From Metabacillus malikii (GTDB lineage: Bacteria > Bacillota > Bacilli > Bacillales > Bacillaceae): DNA of 64,000 nucleotides. How positions within the stretch are numbered: the stretch's first letter is position 1; each line of letters starts with the position of its first letter. The notes under the pieces were generated by a model, which searched no databases, was not told where the DNA came from, and was given only the letters and a program-made list of their open reading frames with translations. Shown piece after piece: positions 52,287 through 60,843 of this stretch. The stretch spans positions 62,001 through 126,000 of the forward strand of contig NZ_JAUSUD010000008.1 of NCBI RefSeq assembly GCF_030813355.1, read 5' to 3'. The position numbers were made by a program, and so were the translations under genes.

Positions 52287-52990
52287 CATTTTCTATGAGA
52301 CGTTCGATCGCTATTCTTCAAAAGGATTATAAAGATTTATCAAAAAATTTATTTGTTTCATCATCTGCACTTATGCCACTTATTCTCGCAGCAATATATG
52401 GAAGACTTGGAGTTGAAACGATTAATGAGCATTATATGGTTTTTAATATGGTGCTTTGTTTAGTAGCAGCATATGTCCAATGTTCACTTATTGCTGAGGA
52501 AAAGGAAAAAAACACATTACGTGGTCTCATGCTTTCCCCGGCTACAACATTTGAAATCATTATCGGTAAAAGTCTTCTAAGTTTCATTGGGACAATTCTA
52601 ATTGTAGTTGTAGCTGCATTATTAACTGGATATGCTCCTGAAAACTTAGCCGTCGTGTCCATTGCAATTGTTTTATCTACTTTCTTTTATATTGGACTTG
52701 GAACGTTGCTTGGGTTAATTACGAAAACAATTATGGAAGCATCTATTATTATTCTACCATTTATGTGCATTTTCTCATTTGGAGACTTTCTGCTTCCTTT
52801 GAGTGATACTTATCCTATTATAGGGGTACTTGAATATTTTCCGAACAGCCAGTTAATCCAATTAGCTAATGAAGTACAAACTGGAGCAGGAATGATTGAT
52901 GTCATTAATAACATCATCGTAATTTTCATCTGGATTGTTGCAATATTTAGCCTCGTAACTGTCTTGTATCGAAAAAGAATGATAGATTAA
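52283..52990 (+). CDS. ABC-2 type permease
   Basis: A 235-residue membrane protein with six hydrophobic segments, arranged as in ABC-2 exporters. It pairs with the ATPase just upstream (ATGA overlap). A cytosolic EEKEKNTLRGLMLSPATTFEIIIGK segment after the second helix is the typical ABC-2 coupling motif. The substrate is unknown; this group includes bacteriocin immunity and drug exporters. Confidence 0.88.
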   Translation: MTFSMRRSIAILQKDYKDLSKNLFVSSSALMPLILAAIYGRLGVETINEHYMVFNMVLCLVAAYVQCSLIAEEKEKNTLRGLMLSPATTFEIIIGKSLLSFIGTILIVVVAALLTGYAPENLAVVSIAIVLSTFFYIGLGTLLGLITKTIMEASIIILPFMCIFSFGDFLLPLSDTYPIIGVLEYFPNSQLIQLANEVQTGAGMIDVINNIIVIFIWIVAIFSLVTVLYRKRMID

Positions 52991-53018
52991 CATTACATCT
53001 CAGGAAGGGTCTTGAATT

Positions 53019-53060
53019 AAAAATGAGTTGTTGCTATTCGTGTAGCAACAACTCATTTTT
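53019..53060. terminator. Bidirectional terminator
   Basis: A perfect 18-bp stem, AAAAATGAGTTGTTGCTA (53019-53036) and TAGCAACAACTCATTTTT (53043-53060), between converging exporter and catE-like genes. Confidence 0.92.
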
Positions 53061-53102
53061 CTTTTCAGATACTATATTTGTTCCTATTTATTGCCGGCCA
53101 CT

Positions 53103-53948
53103 CTAAACTGTTAATCGAATCTTATTACCTGACGGATCTTCTGTCTCAATGAACTGATTGTTCTCTGTAATTGGTACATCTTGTTGTTTTAAATTTGCTA
53201 CAATCCTATCTAGAGTTTGAACATTAGGATAAACAATCGTATACCAATTCAAACCGACACTGTTGTGACTTGGCTTCTTAGCATCTGCCCCTTGCCACAA
53301 GTTAATCGCGATATGGTGATGATAATTACCGCTTGATAGAAACGCCGCCTGAGGATAATAGCTAACAACTTCAAATCCAAGCAATTCTGTATAAAATGTT
53401 TCTGCTCTTTTTACATCATTAACATGGAGATGAATATGACCCATTTTTGTATTAGATGGCAACCTACTCCATTCGCCACTACTCTCAGCTAGGATAGCAT
53501 TCCCATCAAGTTGTTCTGTTGTCATATGTACCAAACCGTCCTTCCAAATCCATTCACTATCTGGACGATCACGATAAATTTCAATTCCATTTCCGTCTGG
53601 GTCATTAAGATAAAGAGCCTCACTTACATGGTGGTCAGCAGCCCCAATAGGATAACCTATTTTCAAAATATGGCGTAAATATTCCGATAAATCCTTTCTA
53701 GTTGGTAATAGTAACGCAAAATGATATAACCCAACTGTCTTTTCTTCCTTAGGTGTTACACCTTCAGGCTGTTCTAGCTTTAAAATTGGTGTTCGATCAT
53801 CTGCCGTTAAGGTAGCAATACTACCCGCCTTTTCAAGTAATTTTAACCCGACAATTTGTTCGTAAAATTGCAATGATTTCGTAAGGTCTCCAACTTTAAT
53901 TGAGACTTCACTAACATATATGTATGGAGACTTATGGAAGTTTTTCAT
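53103..53948 (-). CDS. catE: CatE-like extradiol (catechol 2,3-) dioxygenase, VOC fold
   Basis: A 281-residue protein with two vicinal-oxygen-chelate repeats (about 10-125 and 168-280). Candidate metal ligands are His in GLYHFALL or MGHIHLHV, His in NYHHHIAIN and Glu in NQFIETEDPSGN. The size and YVSEVSIKVGDL start match the B. subtilis CatE (YfiE) group of catechol 2,3-dioxygenases. AGGGGG precedes the ATG. No aromatic degradation neighbours are present, so a detoxification role or another VOC activity is possible. Confidence 0.75.
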   Translation of the reverse strand: MKNFHKSPYIYVSEVSIKVGDLTKSLQFYEQIVGLKLLEKAGSIATLTADDRTPILKLEQPEGVTPKEEKTVGLYHFALLLPTRKDLSEYLRHILKIGYPIGAADHHVSEALYLNDPDGNGIEIYRDRPDSEWIWKDGLVHMTTEQLDGNAILAESSGEWSRLPSNTKMGHIHLHVNDVKRAETFYTELLGFEVVSYYPQAAFLSSGNYHHHIAINLWQGADAKKPSHNSVGLNWYTIVYPNVQTLDRIVANLKQQDVPITENNQFIETEDPSGNKIRLTV

Positions 53949-54061
53949 TGGATACCCCCTGGATGTGATAACTATGTAGACCTTACTCTATACAAGAGAA
54001 CCTATTTCGAATCTATAAATGTGAATTTATTATACATTCTTAACTTCACACATCGATTTTT

Positions 54062-54400
54062 TTATAGTTTTTTTACAAATTCTGACTTTAACTTCATTGC
54101 ACCAAAGCCATCAATCTTACAGTCAATATTATGGTCACCTTCTACTAATCGAATACCTTTAACCTTAGTACCTTGTTTTAATATAGATGAGCTTCCCTTT
54201 ACTTTAAGGTCCTTAATGATCGATATATTATCGCCATCTTCTAAAGTGTTTCCATTTGCATCCTTAACTATTTCGAAATCATCTGCTCCTTCTTGTGAGT
54301 CTATGTTCCATTCATAGCTGCATTCCGGACATACAATTAGGCTTCCGTCCTCATAAGTATACTGTGATTGACATTTTGGACAATTTGGTAAATTTGACAA
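54062..54400 (-). CDS. PhnA/YjdM-family zinc-ribbon protein
   Basis: A 112-residue PhnA-type protein: an N-terminal zinc ribbon with CPKC and CPEC, then a small beta-rich domain ([32 protein letters not shown]). The start is TTG 54400 ([10 protein letters not shown]), with GGAGGGA upstream; the resulting length is that of the family. Despite its name PhnA is not needed for phosphonate use in most bacteria and its role is unknown. It stands alone between catE and the CBS gene. Confidence 0.88.
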   Translation of the reverse strand: MSNLPNCPKCQSQYTYEDGSLIVCPECSYEWNIDSQEGADDFEIVKDANGNTLEDGDNISIIKDLKVKGSSSILKQGTKVKGIRLVEGDHNIDCKIDGFGAMKLKSEFVKKL

Positions 54401-54495
54401 ACTCTTTCCCTCCACTACTATCGAAATTTCTACTATCCTCATCTTAACATGTTTAAAGAATGAAAAGGTATAAGTGTCAAGTCAACAACTGTACA

Positions 54496-54555
54496 AAAAA
54501 GTGTGAATCATCAGTGTCCTTTTAAGGAATTGATACTGATAATTCACACTCTTTT
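54496..54555 (-). terminator. Terminator of the CBS-domain gene
   Basis: A long, slightly imperfect stem between 54496-54517 (AAAAGTGTGAATCATCAGTGTC-like) and 54531-54555 (GATACTGATAATTCACACTCTTTT-like). Confidence 0.85.
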
Positions 54556-54558
54556 ATT

Positions 54559-55014
54559 TTAAAGAATAGCTTTAAATGATGTTCGAATCACATCTCCACG
54601 GCTGATAATTCCTACTAAAACACCATCACGCTCGACAGGTAGTTTTTTAATTTGTTTTTTCCCTAAGGTTGCAGCAATATTTTCAACATCTTCTAGTTCA
54701 TTCACTTTAATGACAGATTTTTTTGCTATTTCCATTACATTTAAGTCAAGAATCTGCTTCGTTCTTTCCTCAAATTCAAATTCATCACCTTTAATAACAT
54801 TCACATAGAAAAAACCATTAACAATAATATCCTTATGCTTCCCGATGTAACGCATAATATCACCGTCACTCACATAAGCAACGATTTCATTTCGGTCATT
54901 CACAACTGGTAGACCGCTAATCCCATATTCAATAAACTTTTCAATAACTGTTCGAACAGTGTCCTGTTCCTTTACTTTATAAACATGCTTGTTCATTATT
55001 TCGTATGCTTTCAT
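54559..55014 (-). CDS. Two-CBS-domain protein
   Basis: A 151-residue protein made only of a CBS pair (about 5-60 and 90-148; each ends with the GxxxRxD-type motif, GIISRGDVIRTSF in the second). Such Bateman modules bind adenosine ligands (AMP, ATP or c-di-AMP). There is no partner domain, so it probably regulates another protein. GAGAGG lies before the ATG. The divergent neighbour is a CstA-family transporter, with no proven link. Confidence 0.85.
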   Translation of the reverse strand: MKAYEIMNKHVYKVKEQDTVRTVIEKFIEYGISGLPVVNDRNEIVAYVSDGDIMRYIGKHKDIIVNGFFYVNVIKGDEFEFEERTKQILDLNVMEIAKKSVIKVNELEDVENIAATLGKKQIKKLPVERDGVLVGIISRGDVIRTSFKAIL

Positions 55015-55313
55015 TACTATCCTCTCCTTTTGGAAAACAATAGATATCTAACATAACGCGATGTACTGATTAATATATAAGTTATACAAGCTGAATGATA
55101 AACAGAAAGAAAACAACTATTTCCTGTTACCTATATTATAAGTGACCCCGTATATTAAGTCTTCGGAAACATGCACCATTCACAAAACTTTCTTAAACTC
55201 TAATAAACTTCCTATTTTAATCGTACTTCAATATTAGATGATCTGAAATGAACGTGTAGCCCTATTAATATATATCCAGTAAGCGCATACAAATTACAAA
55301 GGGGGTCCTGACT
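55015..55313. promoter_or_regulatory. Intergenic region with a cre-like site upstream of cstA
   Basis: CAGTAAGCGCATACA (55277-55291), close to the cstA start, matches the cre consensus at 13 of 15 positions. Catabolite repression of CstA-type transporters is common, so the site is plausible though not perfect. Nothing else is seen in the 300 bp. Confidence 0.4.
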
Positions 55314-56768
55314 ATGTTTACATTTCTTTCTGGCATCGCATTACTTATAATTGGATATTTCACATATGGGAAGGTGGTTGAAAAAATCTTTGGGGTGAAG
55401 GAAGCGCGACCAACACCTGCATATGTAAATCGGGATGGCATCGACTATGTTCCGATGAGCACTTCTAAGAATTCTCTCATCCAGCTCCTAAACATTGCTG
55501 GAACTGGGCCTATCTTTGGACCAATAATGGGTGCGCTATATGGCCCAGTTGCATTTATATGGATCGTGATTGGCTGTATCTTTGCTGGTGCTGTACACGA
55601 TTACCTTACTGGGATGATTTCTATTCGGAATCGTGGTGCCCATTTACCAGAACTGGCAAGCAAATTTTTAGGGAAGGTTATGAGACATGTTGTAAATGCT
55701 TTTGCTGTCTTATTACTATTACTCGTTGGAACTGTTTTTGTATCTACGCCTGCAAGTCTTCTACATGTTTTAATGGATGGAAAGGTTGCCCTTGGGGTTC
55801 TTATCGGCGTTATCTTTATATATTATATTTTTGCAACCCTACTGCCCGTTGACAAAATTATTGGTCGTATCTACCCCTATTTTGGGGCGTTACTCGTTAT
55901 AAGCGCATTGGGTGTCGGGATCGGATTAATCATAACCGGTGCACCTATTCCCGAATTGTCACTTAGCAATTTCCACCCTGATCATGCACCAATATTCCCA
56001 TTAATTTTCTTTACGATAACTTGTGGTGCTCTTTCCGGGTTCCATGCCACACAAACACCTATTATTTCGCGAACAACTCAAAAGGAAAAGCAAGGTCGAA
56101 AAATATTCTATGGGATGATGATTGCTGAAGGGATTATTGCTATGATTTGGGCTGCAGCATCAATGAGCTTATTCAATGGATATAACGGATTAAATGAAGT
56201 ATTAGCAGCAGGAGGTCCTGGAGCTGTTGTAAGCGAAGTATCTACAACGATGTTAGGGGCAATTGGTGGAACGTTAGCAGTACTTGGAGTTGTCATTTTA
56301 CCAATTACATCTGGTGATACCGCCTTTCGAAGCGCACAAATGATTATAGCTGAATATATAAAGATTGCCCAGGTAAAGCTTACGAATCGCTTATGGATCG
56401 CTATTCCACTCTTTGCCGCTTCGATATTCTTAACACAAATAGACTTTAACATACTCTGGAGATACTTCAGTTGGGCAAACCAAGCCACTGCCGTCATCGC
56501 CTTATTTGTAGGCGCAATGTATCTTTATATAGCTAAGAAAAATTACTGGATATCGCTAATTCCGGGAGCGTTTATGCTCATTATGGTCCTTACGTATATA
56601 CTAAATGCCCAAATTGGCTTCGGACTTCCATTGAGACTGTCCTGGTATGGAGGATTCGCTGGCACAGCTTTATTGTTAGTACTCTTTTTTAGTGCCGCTA
56701 AAAAAGCCCGGGCAAGTCGATTACAGCTTGATGAACCGGTTGATAACTGGAACCATGCTGCATCATAG
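55314..56768 (+). CDS. cstA: CstA-family carbon-starvation transporter
   Basis: A 484-residue membrane protein with about 13 hydrophobic segments. CstA landmarks include NIAGTGPIFGPIMGALYGP, GAVHDYLTGMISIRNRGAHLPEL, CGALSGFHATQTPIISRT and ITSGDTAFRSAQMIIAEY. It is the short form (long CstA proteins such as those of E. coli and B. subtilis are about 600-700 residues). Family members import peptides or pyruvate when carbon is scarce. A GGGGGT site precedes the ATG. A cre-like site lies close upstream. Confidence 0.9.
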   Translation: MFTFLSGIALLIIGYFTYGKVVEKIFGVKEARPTPAYVNRDGIDYVPMSTSKNSLIQLLNIAGTGPIFGPIMGALYGPVAFIWIVIGCIFAGAVHDYLTGMISIRNRGAHLPELASKFLGKVMRHVVNAFAVLLLLLVGTVFVSTPASLLHVLMDGKVALGVLIGVIFIYYIFATLLPVDKIIGRIYPYFGALLVISALGVGIGLIITGAPIPELSLSNFHPDHAPIFPLIFFTITCGALSGFHATQTPIISRTTQKEKQGRKIFYGMMIAEGIIAMIWAAASMSLFNGYNGLNEVLAAGGPGAVVSEVSTTMLGAIGGTLAVLGVVILPITSGDTAFRSAQMIIAEYIKIAQVKLTNRLWIAIPLFAASIFLTQIDFNILWRYFSWANQATAVIALFVGAMYLYIAKKNYWISLIPGAFMLIMVLTYILNAQIGFGLPLRLSWYGGFAGTALLLVLFFSAAKKARASRLQLDEPVDNWNHAAS

Positions 56769-56942
56769 TTTCCTATATTAGATGGTCTTCACTGAACTCG
56801 TGAAGGCCCTTTTCTCATGCGCAAATCAAACTAGGCTTCACTAACCATAATAAACAGGGTCCTTATTTTTGCTATAGAATCAGACTTTGATGTCTAATAG
56901 CAGGGTTTCTAGTGTCCATAAAAATAGAAGATGATGTCTAAC
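56769..56942. other. Region behind cstA with terminator-like hairpin
   Basis: GATGGTCTTCACTGAACTCGTGAAGGCC-type pairing around 56781-56808, followed by CTTTTCTC, is a probable cstA terminator. No gene is seen. Confidence 0.45.
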
Positions 56943-57189
56943 GGTACAATAGGTGAATCTTTTTGACCGTCCTAACTGATATTGGTACAATAGATGAATC
57001 TTTTTGACCGTACAGACTGAAATTGGTGTTTTTCGGTAATTTAGAAGACTCCTTTTTTACCATTCTTACTGATATTGGTGGCTTTCGGTAATTTAGAAGA
57101 CTCCTTTTTTACCGTTCTTACTGTAATTAGTGGCTTTCGGTAATTTAGAAGACCCTTTTTTTACCGTTCTTACTAAAAAAGGTATATTT
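56943..57189. repeat. Five imperfect tandem repeats with a 52-bp period
   Basis: Units begin at about 56943, 56984, 57035, 57087 and 57139. The last three share the core TTTCGGTAATTTAGAAGAC, a T-run, then TTTACCGTTCTTACTGATATT-like sequence at exact 52-bp spacing. The first two have GGTACAATAGRTGAATCT in place of the GGTAATTTAGAAGACTCC block and differ in length (41 and 51 bp). Units are contiguous, with no spacers and no reading frame, so this is a minisatellite and not a CRISPR array. Confidence 0.75.
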
Positions 57190-57249
57190 CGGAAAACTAA
57201 ACTCCCTTTCGACCACACTATTGATTAGGTAATTTACTTGGAGTGATTT

Positions 57250-57369
57250 TTATTTGTTGTTGAGGAATTGGATATTGAAGAGATTTTACAAGTTGATGAA
57301 ACCTTAGTGCGGTCGGTGGATGCGAGAATTGGTCTTGCTAATTTACAGTTGGATAACTATTTCAGTTAG
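57250..57369 (+). pseudogene. Short coding-like fragment
   Basis: A frame of about 40 codons ending at TAG 57367-57369 reads VVEELDIEEILQVDETLVR and then DARIGLANLQLDNYF. Its composition looks like real protein, in contrast to its surroundings. There is no ATG; a TTG (about 57268) with GAGGAA too close is the only start. It may be the 3' remnant of a lost gene or a tiny unrecognised gene. Confidence 0.25.
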
Positions 57370-57441
57370 AACGGTCAAAAGGGGCTAAGGTACTTCCGAC
57401 AAGAAACTAAAAAAGGAGCTGCACTAAGCAGCTCCTCTTCA

Positions 57442-58422
57442 TTATTTCACTAGACTTTCTAATATATGATTGATTATCTGTTCATTTGCAATTGTACCAG
57501 TATATAACCAGCTCTCATCTGGAGAGAATTCATATACATTTCCCGCCTTAACAGCAGGGATATTCTTCCATAACGCTTCGCTTAGTGGTGCTGACCCAGT
57601 CGCCGTATCACTATCTATTAAGAAAAGGTGTTCAGCATCTAACTCGGCTAGCTTTTCTAATGAAATTTCACTCCAGTTGCCTGTTGCGCTTTGAGAAATT
57701 TCTTTCACGACATCAGGTACTTTTAAACCTAAATCACCATACATTACTGCACCACTTGATAGGTTCTCGCTCACCATAAAGAACTTTCCGCCAACTAACC
57801 ATACTGCTGCAACAGAAGGAGTACCAACCTTTTCTTCAATCGTTGCTTTTGCTTGTGCAGCCTTTTTGTCATATTCATCTAACTTTTGCTGCGCAAGGTC
57901 TTCTTTGCCGAGTACTTTACCAACTTGAATTAATTCGTCTCGCCAGTCATTGTTTACTTCTTTTCCGATAATGTATGTTGGAGCAATTTGATTATATTGT
58001 GCATATTTGCCGCCTTCAACCATACTCGCTGAATCCATAATGATTAAATCAGGCTTCATTTCTTGAACTGCCTCAAAAGGTAAATCATGAGGGATTGTGG
58101 GGATGCCATCTAAGTCTCCTTGTAAATAGCCTTGAATACTTTGCCCGTCATTAACACTCCATTGTGCAACAGGTTTTACACCTAATGCGACAAGGTTATC
58201 TTCTAAATAGCTAGCAATGATCCGTTTTGGATTAGTTGGGACTTCAACTTTATTCCCCATTGCATCAGTTAGAGTTCTAGTCGCACCCTCCTCCGAAGCT
58301 GTATTATCATTCTTTGGCGATGTTTCATCCGTTGTTTCTTTATCACCACATGCTGCAAGTGCTAAAGATATGAAAGCAATGGAAAGGATTCCAATTAGTT
58401 TTTTCGTATATATCTTAAACAA
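57442..58422 (-). CDS. Siderophore ABC importer binding lipoprotein (YfiY/FecB-like)
   Basis: A 326-residue iron-siderophore-binding protein. The lipoprotein signal ends in LAAC (Cys about residue 20). The periplasmic-binding fold of the FecB/FhuD type shows TDAMGNKVEVPTNPKRIIASY and DLIIMDSAS. I choose TTG 58422 (MFKIYTKKLI), with AGGAGG 7 nt upstream. It is transcribed away from the two permease genes with a Fur box between. The size resembles YfiY of B. subtilis, part of a hydroxamate (schizokinen/arthrobactin) system, but the ligand is not proven. No ATPase gene is present, so a shared one such as YusV is expected. Confidence 0.88.
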   Translation of the reverse strand: MFKIYTKKLIGILSIAFISLALAACGDKETTDETSPKNDNTASEEGATRTLTDAMGNKVEVPTNPKRIIASYLEDNLVALGVKPVAQWSVNDGQSIQGYLQGDLDGIPTIPHDLPFEAVQEMKPDLIIMDSASMVEGGKYAQYNQIAPTYIIGKEVNNDWRDELIQVGKVLGKEDLAQQKLDEYDKKAAQAKATIEEKVGTPSVAAVWLVGGKFFMVSENLSSGAVMYGDLGLKVPDVVKEISQSATGNWSEISLEKLAELDAEHLFLIDSDTATGSAPLSEALWKNIPAVKAGNVYEFSPDESWLYTGTIANEQIINHILESLVK

Positions 58423-58475
58423 TTTATATCCTCCTAATAGTGTGATAAAATAAAATTTAGTAAAATACTTATTTT

Positions 58476-58494
58476 GATAATGATTCTCAATATC
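58476..58494. promoter_or_regulatory. Fur box of the siderophore uptake locus
   Basis: GATAATGATTCTCAATATC matches the 19-bp Fur consensus GATAATGATTATCATTATC at 17 positions. It lies between the divergent binding-protein and permease genes, so one Fur site can repress both when iron is plentiful. Confidence 0.85.
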
Positions 58495-58556
58495 ATCTTT
58501 CATTTTAATGATTTATGTTTCTTATTGTCAACATTTATTTTAGAGGAAGTTGCCAT

Positions 58557-59594
58557 ATGAATATGCATGACAAAGAGGTTAAGTCCTCTATAATCTATAA
58601 AAATTCTATCATTGGAATCAGCCTCTTTATAGCAGGCATTTTTCTTTTACTTCTCTCAATTATCTTATCCATTCATTTTGGAGCTGCAAATTTAAGTTAT
58701 AAAGATGTTCTAGATGCCATGTTTGCTTTTAATCCCGATAATCCTTCACATGTTATCATTCGAGAACTGCGCTTACCAAGAGCAATTGCAGCAGTTACTA
58801 TTGGTGCTAGTTTGGCTGTTTCAGGGTCAATTATGCAAGGAATGACGAGGAACCCGTTAGCCTCTCCATCTATAATGGGAGTTACTGCTGGTGCATCATT
58901 TTTAATTGCAATCGCATTAGCGATTATACCAGGTATTTCCTATATAGGGCTCATGTCATTTTCTCTTTTAGGTGCAGGGTTAGGCGCTGGATTAGTTTTT
59001 GGTATATCCTCTCTCTCCAAAGGTGGAGTTACACCAGTCAAATTAGCATTAGCAGGCTCAGCTATTACTACTTTACTAAGCTCTTTATCAACTGCTCTCG
59101 GGTTAAAATTCAATATTTCAAAGGATATTAGCTTCTGGTTTGTAGGTGGTTTTTCAAGCGTACAACCTCAACATATTACGTTTGCACTTCCATTTATTTT
59201 GTGCGGATTAGTTTGTGCCCTTTTTCTTGCTCGTTCTATCACTACTTTAAGTTTAGGTGATGATGTCGCAAAAGGACTTGGCCAAAATATAAATTTAGTG
59301 AAGCTTTTCGGTACTTTAGTTGTACTATTATTAACGGGTGCTGCTGTATCGATTGCAGGTATGATTGGTTTCATAGGCCTAGTGGTTCCACATATTACAA
59401 GGTTTCTAGTTGGTACAGACTATCGCCGAATCATTCCATTTTCCGCAATATTAGGTGGACTGTTATTAATTTTTGCTGACATTATTGGCAGACTAGTTAA
59501 TGCACCTTTTGAAACACCGGTAGGAGCGATAACCGCTATAATTGGTGTTCCCTTTTTCCTCTATTTGGCTCGAAAGGAAGGTAGAGGTTTATAA
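58557..59594 (+). CDS. Siderophore ABC importer permease, first subunit (FecCD family)
   Basis: A 345-residue BtuC/FecCD-type permease with about nine to ten helices. It has RLPRAIAAVTIGASLAVSGSIMQGMTRNPLASPSIMGVTAGAS (the family signature, here quoted in part by position 75-117) and a coupling loop with GMIGFIGLVVPHITR. ATG 58557 has GAGGAAG 7 nt upstream. It overlaps the second permease start by 1 bp (ends TAATG). It forms a heterodimeric channel with the next gene product. Confidence 0.9.
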   Translation: MNMHDKEVKSSIIYKNSIIGISLFIAGIFLLLLSIILSIHFGAANLSYKDVLDAMFAFNPDNPSHVIIRELRLPRAIAAVTIGASLAVSGSIMQGMTRNPLASPSIMGVTAGASFLIAIALAIIPGISYIGLMSFSLLGAGLGAGLVFGISSLSKGGVTPVKLALAGSAITTLLSSLSTALGLKFNISKDISFWFVGGFSSVQPQHITFALPFILCGLVCALFLARSITTLSLGDDVAKGLGQNINLVKLFGTLVVLLLTGAAVSIAGMIGFIGLVVPHITRFLVGTDYRRIIPFSAILGGLLLIFADIIGRLVNAPFETPVGAITAIIGVPFFLYLARKEGRGL

Positions 59595-60619
59595 TGCATA
59601 TTGATACAACGAAAAAAGACAAAAGGTTTAAAACATTACTTATCCTATTAATAACGCTCTCTTTCATTGCTTGTGTTGTTAGTATTAATGCTGGTCAATT
59701 AAAGCTTCCAATTACTGATGTGTTGAAAACATTACTTGGACAAGGAACACCTGAAAATGAACTAACAATCTTTCAATTCCGATTACCTAGGATCGTGTTA
59801 GCTTTCCTTGTCGGGATGGGAATTGCAATATCAGGTGCCATTCTCCAAGGTATCTCTCAAAATCCATTAGCAGACCCAGGGATTCTAGGAATCAACTCAG
59901 GTGCAGGTTTCGCTGTTGTTGTCTATATGTTCCTATTTCAAGATACAAATTTTTTAAATGGCTGGTTGTCCGTTTTTATGATGCCCATTACAGCACTTTT
60001 AGGTGCATTTTTAGCATCATTGTTAATTTATCTTATCTCTTGGAAAAATGGACAGGTTACCCCCGTTAGATTATTGCTCGTTGGGATTGGTATTAATGCA
60101 GCATTTAGTGCTGGATTAACAATTTTCCAAATGAAGATGGAACCAGTTGACTTCATGAAGGCAGTCGTTTGGCTTTCTGGTTCAATATGGGGAACGAACT
60201 GGACATTTGTACTCGCTTTGTTACCTTGGTTAATATTCCTTATTCCTCTTACAATTATGAAATCTAGAGTGCTTGATGTGTTGCGCTTAGGTGATTTCAT
60301 TTCTATTGGACTTGGGGTGCAACTAGAAAAGGAACGGCGACTATTATTAATAGTAGCTGTTGCACTTGCAGGGGCATGTGTTTCTGTTGGTGGCGGCATT
60401 ACTTTTCTTGGCTTGATTGCACCTCATATTGCAAGAAGACTTGTTGGTGCTTCACATGCTAGAGTACTACCTTTAACGGCTCTGTTAGGTGGATTTCTTT
60501 TATTATCCGCAGATACGTTAGGACGTGTTATCATGGCACCAATGGAGCTACCAGTAGGCATTGTTGTCTCAGTAGTAGGCGCACCCTACTTTATATACTT
60601 ACTTATGAGAAAAGTATAA
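59594..60619 (+). CDS. Siderophore ABC importer permease, second subunit (FecCD family)
   Basis: A 341-residue FecCD-type permease. It has RLPRIVLAFLVGMGIAISG and QNPLADPGILGINSGAG in its first third, and GGITFLGLIAPHIARRLVG near the C-terminus, the coupling loop to the ATPase. The start overlaps the previous stop (TAATG), with GGTAGAGG upstream. It completes the YfiZ/YfhA-like permease pair. Confidence 0.9.
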   Translation: MHIDTTKKDKRFKTLLILLITLSFIACVVSINAGQLKLPITDVLKTLLGQGTPENELTIFQFRLPRIVLAFLVGMGIAISGAILQGISQNPLADPGILGINSGAGFAVVVYMFLFQDTNFLNGWLSVFMMPITALLGAFLASLLIYLISWKNGQVTPVRLLLVGIGINAAFSAGLTIFQMKMEPVDFMKAVVWLSGSIWGTNWTFVLALLPWLIFLIPLTIMKSRVLDVLRLGDFISIGLGVQLEKERRLLLIVAVALAGACVSVGGGITFLGLIAPHIARRLVGASHARVLPLTALLGGFLLLSADTLGRVIMAPMELPVGIVVSVVGAPYFIYLLMRKV

Positions 60620-60728
60620 AACGATCTAAATTTACGACCTTGTTTTCAATCTAGAAGAATGGGATATTTTTTCTCATTCTTCTTTAAACTGACCTCCCCT
60701 TCAAAACACTCTCCTTTTCCTACCAAAT

Positions 60729-60744
60729 TGTTTCACGTGGAACT
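60729..60744. promoter_or_regulatory. parS-like site (Spo0J/ParB binding)
   Basis: TGTTTCACGTGGAACT differs at its last base only from TGTTTCACGTGGAACA, the reverse complement of a TGTTNCACGTGAAACA-type parS site. It is intergenic, before the threonine dehydratase. ParB loads at such sites for chromosome segregation, and they cluster mostly around the origin. Confidence 0.7.
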
Positions 60745-60843
60745 ATTATCTTTCTATTAAGAACAACATAATCTTTCATAACATTGCACAATATACATAA
60801 TATAGTTATTTATTGCCGTCTAATTATATTGGAGGAATATGTG

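Noticed and set aside
56943-57189. Possible CRISPR array
   Set aside because: Repeat units abut each other without unique spacers, the period is 52 bp, and no cas genes are present.
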